DNA of 10,216 nt, taken from Anaerolineae bacterium (GTDB lineage Bacteria > Chloroflexota > Anaerolineae > Aggregatilineales > Phototrophicaceae). Position 1 is the first letter of the stretch. Every line of letters begins with the position of its first letter. Location: NCBI GenBank assembly GCA_028284565.1, contig JANQRM010000034.1:1-10216 (forward strand). Reading direction: 5' to 3'. The translations under genes were made by a program, and so were the position numbers. Below, one piece after another: positions 6,753 through 10,216 of this stretch. The notes beneath the pieces were generated by a model. It saw only the letters and a program-made list of their open reading frames with translations, did no database searches and was not told the DNA's origin.

Positions 6753-6782
6753 ACCGAGTCTGAAACTGAGGCTCGGTTTTTC
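6753..6782 (+). terminator. Intrinsic terminator between the two ligase genes
   Basis: A 9-bp stem (6753-6761 with 6769-6777, one G-U pair) closes a 7-nt loop and runs into TTTTT (6777-6781). It ends only a few bases before the AAGGAG of the second ligase and about 16 nt before its ATG. It would separate the expression levels of the two genes, or could act as a conditional element in the leader of copy 2. Confidence 0.8.
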
Positions 6783-6797
6783 TTTAAGGAGATGTTG

Positions 6798-8579
6798 ATG
6801 GTAACCTACGCAGACCGCCCATGGACAAAACATTACGACCCCCATGTTCCCAAAACCCTTGAACCCTACCCTGATAAGGTGATGACGGATTATCTCCGAG
6901 AAACAGTTGCAAAAAATCCATCAGGCACAGCGTTAATTACAACACTCAAACTTCCACTATTAGGTCGACGAGACAGTCGCATCAGTTATGGTGAATTGGA
7001 CAAACTATCCGATGCGCTTGCAAGCGGACTGGTGGATATAGGATTGGAAAAGGGAGACCGGGTCGTCATTGTCATGCCCAATAGTGTTGCTTTTGCAGTG
7101 AGTTATTTCGCTATACTAAAAGCTGGAGGCTGCGTCGCGGCAACCAACCCCACCTATCCCCCCGGCAAAATGGCATATCAAATCAATGACTGTGGTGCGA
7201 AGTTTGTCATCACCCTCACACTGTTCTACAACCTCATCAAAGAGATACAACCTCAAACTCAAGTCAAACAAGTCATTGTTTCCAATATCAAAGAATACTT
7301 TCCAACGATTGGCAAAGTCCTCTTCACACTCGCTACCGAGAAAAAAGCAGGGCATCGCATCGAAGCATTAAAAAGTGGTGATGTCTGGTTCCAAGATATT
7401 CTCAAAAGAAATGTAGGACAAAAGCCCAATGTCAAAGTCGAACCCGACGATTTAGCTCTCTTTCAATACACGGGCGGGACAACCGGTGTCTCCAAAGGCG
7501 CAATCGCAACGCACCGCATTCTAGTTGCCACAACAGAAGGTGTCCAAGCATGGACAGGACTCAAAAGCGGAACATTTGGAGATATGAAACCCTCTGATAT
7601 GGTCTATTTAGGGGCAATTCCCATGTTCCATGCCTATGGGTTGGTCGCCCTCTTGACAAATGGAATCTCAGCAGGTGGCACAATCGCCCTCATCCCCAAT
7701 CCGCGCGATTTAAAAGAAGTCGTTGATGTCATTCATCATTATCAGCCCCATGTCTTTCTCGGTGTTCCTGCCCTCTATAACGCCATTAACAACCATGCCC
7801 GAGTCCAATCTGGCGAAGTCAGTCTCAAGAGCTTTGTATTGAGTACAAGTGGTTCCGCCCCTCTGCCCAATGCCACCCAAAAACAATACGAAACCCTCAG
7901 TGAGTGTTCAATTGTCGAGGGATACGGTATGAGTGAAACACCCGTTGCGACCCATTCCAATCCCATCTTTGGTGAAAAGCGGTTTGGCTCCATAGGCTTG
8001 CCCTATCCCGATATGGATTGCCGCATCTTGAGTTTGGACGATGGCGAAACCGAATTGCCTGTTGGGGAAGTGGGTGAACTCGTCATCGCAGGACCCAATA
8101 TCATGAAAGGGTATCATGGGATGCCCACTGAAACAGCCAATGCTTTGCGAGAAAAAGATGGGAAAACTTGGCTACACACTGGCGACATCGCCCACATGGA
8201 CGAGGATGGCTATTTCTACATCGTTGACCGCAAGAAGGATATGGCACTCATCGGCGGATTCAATGTCTACCCGGCTTCGGTAGAAAATGCGCTCAAATCT
8301 CATCCTGCGATTTTTGAGGTCGGTGTTGCCGCCATTCCCCATCCCGAAAAACATGGACAAGAGGCACTCAAAGCATGGATTGTGCTTCATCCCAATGAAA
8401 AAGTCACCGAAGATGACCTCATTAAACACTGCGAACATCATCTTGCAAAATATGAAGTCCCACGTCGCTTCAGCTTTGTCGATGAATTACCCAAATCAGC
8501 CGTCGGCAAAACCTTACGACGTGAATTGATTCGCTTGGAAATGGAAGAGCGCGAAAAAGAGGCTTTGCAAAACGCCTAG
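6798..8579 (+). CDS. Long-chain fatty acid--CoA ligase (AMP-forming), copy 2
   Basis: This 593-residue protein is a close paralogue of the preceding ligase and should catalyse the same ATP-dependent acyl-CoA formation. Motifs: P-loop YTGGTTGVSK at 224-233, IPMFHAYG at 274-281, EGYGMSET at 374-381, HTGD at 460-463, DRKKDM at 477-482, GGFNVYP at 486-492 and catalytic Lys571 in SAVGKTLRRE. Compared with copy 1 it has a longer, different stretch after the P-loop (about 238-270, including a TGLKSGTFGDMKPSD segment) and a charged C-terminal tail (MEEREKEALQNA); these may alter substrate range. The ATG at 6798 lies 6 nt after AAGGAG (6786-6791); an in-frame ATG at 6792 abuts the ribosome binding site and is less likely. 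An intrinsic terminator precedes the gene. Its stop codon overlaps that of the convergent membrane-protein gene. Confidence 0.93.
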   Translation: MVTYADRPWTKHYDPHVPKTLEPYPDKVMTDYLRETVAKNPSGTALITTLKLPLLGRRDSRISYGELDKLSDALASGLVDIGLEKGDRVVIVMPNSVAFAVSYFAILKAGGCVAATNPTYPPGKMAYQINDCGAKFVITLTLFYNLIKEIQPQTQVKQVIVSNIKEYFPTIGKVLFTLATEKKAGHRIEALKSGDVWFQDILKRNVGQKPNVKVEPDDLALFQYTGGTTGVSKGAIATHRILVATTEGVQAWTGLKSGTFGDMKPSDMVYLGAIPMFHAYGLVALLTNGISAGGTIALIPNPRDLKEVVDVIHHYQPHVFLGVPALYNAINNHARVQSGEVSLKSFVLSTSGSAPLPNATQKQYETLSECSIVEGYGMSETPVATHSNPIFGEKRFGSIGLPYPDMDCRILSLDDGETELPVGEVGELVIAGPNIMKGYHGMPTETANALREKDGKTWLHTGDIAHMDEDGYFYIVDRKKDMALIGGFNVYPASVENALKSHPAIFEVGVAAIPHPEKHGQEALKAWIVLHPNEKVTEDDLIKHCEHHLAKYEVPRRFSFVDELPKSAVGKTLRRELIRLEMEEREKEALQNA

Positions 8580-9139
8580 GTTGTTCTCAACACTTCATCG
8601 GCTGAAGGATTGGAGTCAGCATACCAACTCCGCATAATCTCCAAATCCTCCGGCTGATAATACCCACGGAAGAACGCCCGTGCCGCCCAACGATTCATAT
8701 ACCACACAGCATATAACCCAATCAATATGACGAAGACGAGATAGCTCAACCAAATCCCGCCAAACTCCCGCGACGAGTCCAGAGCCGTTGAACTATTTTG
8801 AATACCCGGCAAAATTTGCAAGACAATCGTTAAGCCGGCAATGAATATCACTGTCCCTGTGAAGATATGACGTATCCATGGAGGTCGCCCGAGCCAAGTC
8901 AAAACAGCAACCACCAAAAAACTTAGCGCAAGTCCAACTTGGATAACTGCTTCGAGGGTTGAAAGTCCACCCATCAAATCGGCACCCGATATACTGCCCG
9001 GCTCTATCACCATGAGGTTATTCAATTGCCAAAAGAACAAAACATTGACAATCGGAAGCACCGTAAATGCCATCACACCCACTACAATCGCAAGCGATAC
9101 GCCCAAAGGACGTTTCGGCTTATCTGGAATTTTCGTCAT
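8576..9139 (-). CDS. Four-helix integral membrane protein, unknown function
   Basis: I do not recognise this family. The product of about 187 residues has a short basic N-terminus (KIPDKPKRP) and four hydrophobic segments, numbered from the upstream ATG: roughly residues 13-38, 65-84, 92-112 and 128-149. A polar loop with acidic residues (EPGSISGADLMGG) lies between helices 1 and 2, and a soluble C-terminal tail of about 40 residues (RWAARAFFRGYYQPEDLE...) follows helix 4. By the positive-inside rule both ends are probably cytoplasmic. No catalytic motif is visible. Two adjacent ATGs are possible; GGGAG (9150-9146) lies 6 nt before the second (9139) and 3 nt before the first (9142), so I favour the second. 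It diverges from the regulator gene to its right and converges with the second ligase. Confidence 0.8.
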   Translation of the reverse strand: MTKIPDKPKRPLGVSLAIVVGVMAFTVLPIVNVLFFWQLNNLMVIEPGSISGADLMGGLSTLEAVIQVGLALSFLVVAVLTWLGRPPWIRHIFTGTVIFIAGLTIVLQILPGIQNSSTALDSSREFGGIWLSYLVFVILIGLYAVWYMNRWAARAFFRGYYQPEDLEIMRSWYADSNPSADEVLRTT

Positions 9140-9173
9140 CATAGACTCCCGAACTTAAACTATTAGCAAGCAC

Positions 9174-9188
9174 TGTGACTATTTCACA
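9174..9188. promoter_or_regulatory. TGTGA-N5-TCACA inverted repeat in a divergent intergenic region
   Basis: TGTGACTATTTCACA has perfect 5-bp arms around a 5-nt spacer. It lies between the membrane-protein gene and the regulator gene, 22 nt upstream of the proposed -35 of the regulator promoter. The half-sites are those recognised by CRP/FNR-type regulators, but the usual CRP spacer is 6 nt, so the identity of any binding protein is uncertain. Confidence 0.3.
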
Positions 9189-9209
9189 AAATCGCCTTTT
9201 ACATCTTCA

Positions 9210-9238
9210 TTAACGCAACTGCAAAGCTATGCTATACT
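9210..9238 (+). promoter_or_regulatory. Candidate promoter of the BTAD regulator gene
   Basis: TTAACG (9210-9215) and TATACT (9233-9238) are spaced by 17 nt. The -10 is identical to those at the his and ligase promoters; the -35 matches four of six consensus positions. Transcription would start near 9245, about 28 nt before the ATG. The ribosome binding site (AAGAAA region) is poor. Confidence 0.5.
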
Positions 9239-9272
9239 ACCTGTATTATCGAAACTTGGTTAAGAAAACATC

Positions 9273-10216
9273 ATGCACGAACTAATCGAGCGCACGTTTA
9301 ATCGAATTATTGAAGAATCAAAACGGGCAAAAATTATCCTACTCCACCCAGACAGCCGCTACCGTTCCATGAGTGTCGCCCGCTTGGTACAAGATGACAC
9401 GATTCCTACGTACTATTATGCCTTCGGGGTTGACGATATAAACTTAAAGAATTTTATATCGAGTACCACGCACCATCTTGCCAATCAACATCCAACCTTC
9501 GGACGACATCTCAATCTCTTGCCACCCAAGGTTCAACGTGATTTTAACACACATTTCGATGTTGTTTTGCAAGCGTTTGTTAGAGAATTAGACGAACTTA
9601 GCGACGAGCCATTCTTTTTCATCCTCGATGAATTCGACAAAGCGGATGATGCCGATGATGTCCAACGCTTTGTTGAACGCCTCTCAAACTTCTCACCAGA
9701 GCAATGTACCATTGTCATGAATTCGCGTGAACTACCCCGCTTACCATGGGTATCCATGATTACACGCCATCATGCCTTACTCCTAAAAGACGATGAGATT
9801 ATTAAAGAAAATTTCTATGATTTTCCCGTCACCGATAATCCCGAACTAGAAGTTTATGCGCTCGGTCCCGGCTACATTTTGCTCAACAATGAATACATCG
9901 ACGATTGGGAAGGACATCTCCCTCGCCTACTGCTATTTTTTGCGATTGACAGACCTGTTGTCACACGCTCAGAAATCTGTGAAGCCTTCTGGCCCGACCT
10001 TGATATAGAGCAAGCTGTTAATGTTTTTCATGTAACCAAACGCCGACTTCACAAAGCGATGGGATTAGATGTCCTCGTCCATGATGGGCAATACTATCGC
10101 ATTAACCCCGAAATCCCAGTCTATTACGATTCAATGGAATTCGTCGATATGCTGATGGCAGGTCGTTACGATAACCTCGACGAAGAATTTACGCTCTGGC
10201 AGTCGATTGCCAATCT
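9273..10216 (+). CDS. SARP/BTAD-type transcriptional regulator with degenerate NTPase-like domain (3' end beyond window)
   Basis: The frame is open for 314 codons from ATG 9273 (MHELIERTFNRIIEESKRAK) to the right edge; an in-frame TAA at 9261-9263 excludes an earlier start. Residues about 1-170 resemble the N-terminal ATPase domain of MalT-like/STAND regulators: a strand RAKIILLHP at 18-26, a Walker-B-like FFFILDEFDKA at 114-124 and a sensor-like CTIVMNSRELP at 145-155. The expected P-loop is missing; the corresponding bases encode HPDSRYRSMS. Residues about 191-279 form an OmpR-type winged-helix DNA-binding domain (RLLLFFAIDRPVVTRSEICE, EAFWPDLD, NVFHVTKRRLHKAMG, YYRINPE), and from about 284 a bacterial transcriptional activator domain begins (VYYDSMEFVDML). 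This is the order known in SARP-like regulators of Chloroflexota and Actinomycetota. Targets are unknown; the divergent membrane protein is one candidate. Confidence 0.82.
   Translation, partial: MHELIERTFNRIIEESKRAKIILLHPDSRYRSMSVARLVQDDTIPTYYYAFGVDDINLKNFISSTTHHLANQHPTFGRHLNLLPPKVQRDFNTHFDVVLQAFVRELDELSDEPFFFILDEFDKADDADDVQRFVERLSNFSPEQCTIVMNSRELPRLPWVSMITRHHALLLKDDEIIKENFYDFPVTDNPELEVYALGPGYILLNNEYIDDWEGHLPRLLLFFAIDRPVVTRSEICEAFWPDLDIEQAVNVFHVTKRRLHKAMGLDVLVHDGQYYRINPEIPVYYDSMEFVDMLMAGRYDNLDEEFTLWQSIAN

Noticed and set aside
6748..6800. A short TTG-started leader ORF before ligase copy 2
   Set aside because: Its AGGA is only 3 nt from the TTG, the codons show no amino-acid bias that could sense a charged tRNA, and the frame runs through the terminator stem.
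8172..8441. An 89-codon minus-strand ORF inside ligase copy 2
   Set aside because: It is the antisense of the conserved hinge and C-terminal domain; a similar shadow appears in copy 1, as expected from paralogous sequence.
9533..9757. A 74-codon Ser/Lys-rich minus-strand ORF
   Set aside because: It is antisense to the Walker-B-like region of the regulator gene, which is open over 314 codons and has recognisable domains.

Overview
The window is bacterial chromosome of moderate GC content (roughly mid-40s percent by eye). Genes are tightly packed, Shine-Dalgarno sites are good, and the promoters look like the housekeeping type with a recurring TATACT -10 box. The gene content (a his cluster with separate hisI and hisE, FadD-type ligases in tandem, a SAM hydroxide adenosyltransferase, a DUF4291 protein and a SARP/BTAD-type regulator with a STAND-like N-terminus) is compatible with Chloroflexota, perhaps an Anaerolineae-like lineage. 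That placement is an inference; no rRNA or other marker is present.

Layout. (1) Minus strand, 1-1479: a SAM hydroxide adenosyltransferase (628-1479, TTG start) followed downstream by a DUF4291-family gene (569 to the left edge, lacking only its last few codons). (2) 1480-1700: an intergenic region holding a near-consensus promoter, a 17-codon leader ORF with four consecutive His codons (MFHHHHSTFNPTPVCAT) and a strong intrinsic terminator just before hisH. This is the classic layout of a ribosome-mediated histidine attenuator and is the most notable signal in the window. (3) Plus strand, 1701-4900: hisH, hisA, hisF, hisI, hisE and a YbgC-like hotdog thioesterase, overlapping or a few bases apart, so very likely one operon. 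HisE, HisI, HisA and HisH/HisF cover four consecutive steps, from phosphoribosyl-ATP to imidazole glycerol phosphate plus AICAR. hisG, hisD, hisC and hisB are absent and must lie elsewhere. (4) Plus strand, 4897-8579: a second promoter with a 14-bp palindrome near its start site, then two paralogous long-chain acyl-CoA ligases separated by an intrinsic terminator that sits directly before the ribosome binding site of the second. (5) Minus strand, 8576-9139: a four-helix membrane protein of unknown function whose stop codon interlocks with that of the second ligase in a shared CTAG. (6) 9140-9272: a divergent intergenic region with a promoter and a TGTGA-N5-TCACA inverted repeat. (7) Plus strand, 9273 to the right edge: an incomplete regulator gene with a degenerate NTPase-like N-terminus, a winged-helix DNA-binding domain and the start of a bacterial transcriptional activator domain.

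No stretch longer than about 300 bases lacks a gene. I saw no rRNA, tRNA, insertion sequence, CRISPR array or phage-type gene. The region is ordinary core metabolism apart from its regulatory DNA: the his attenuator, the palindromic promoter, the inter-ligase terminator and the degenerate regulator.
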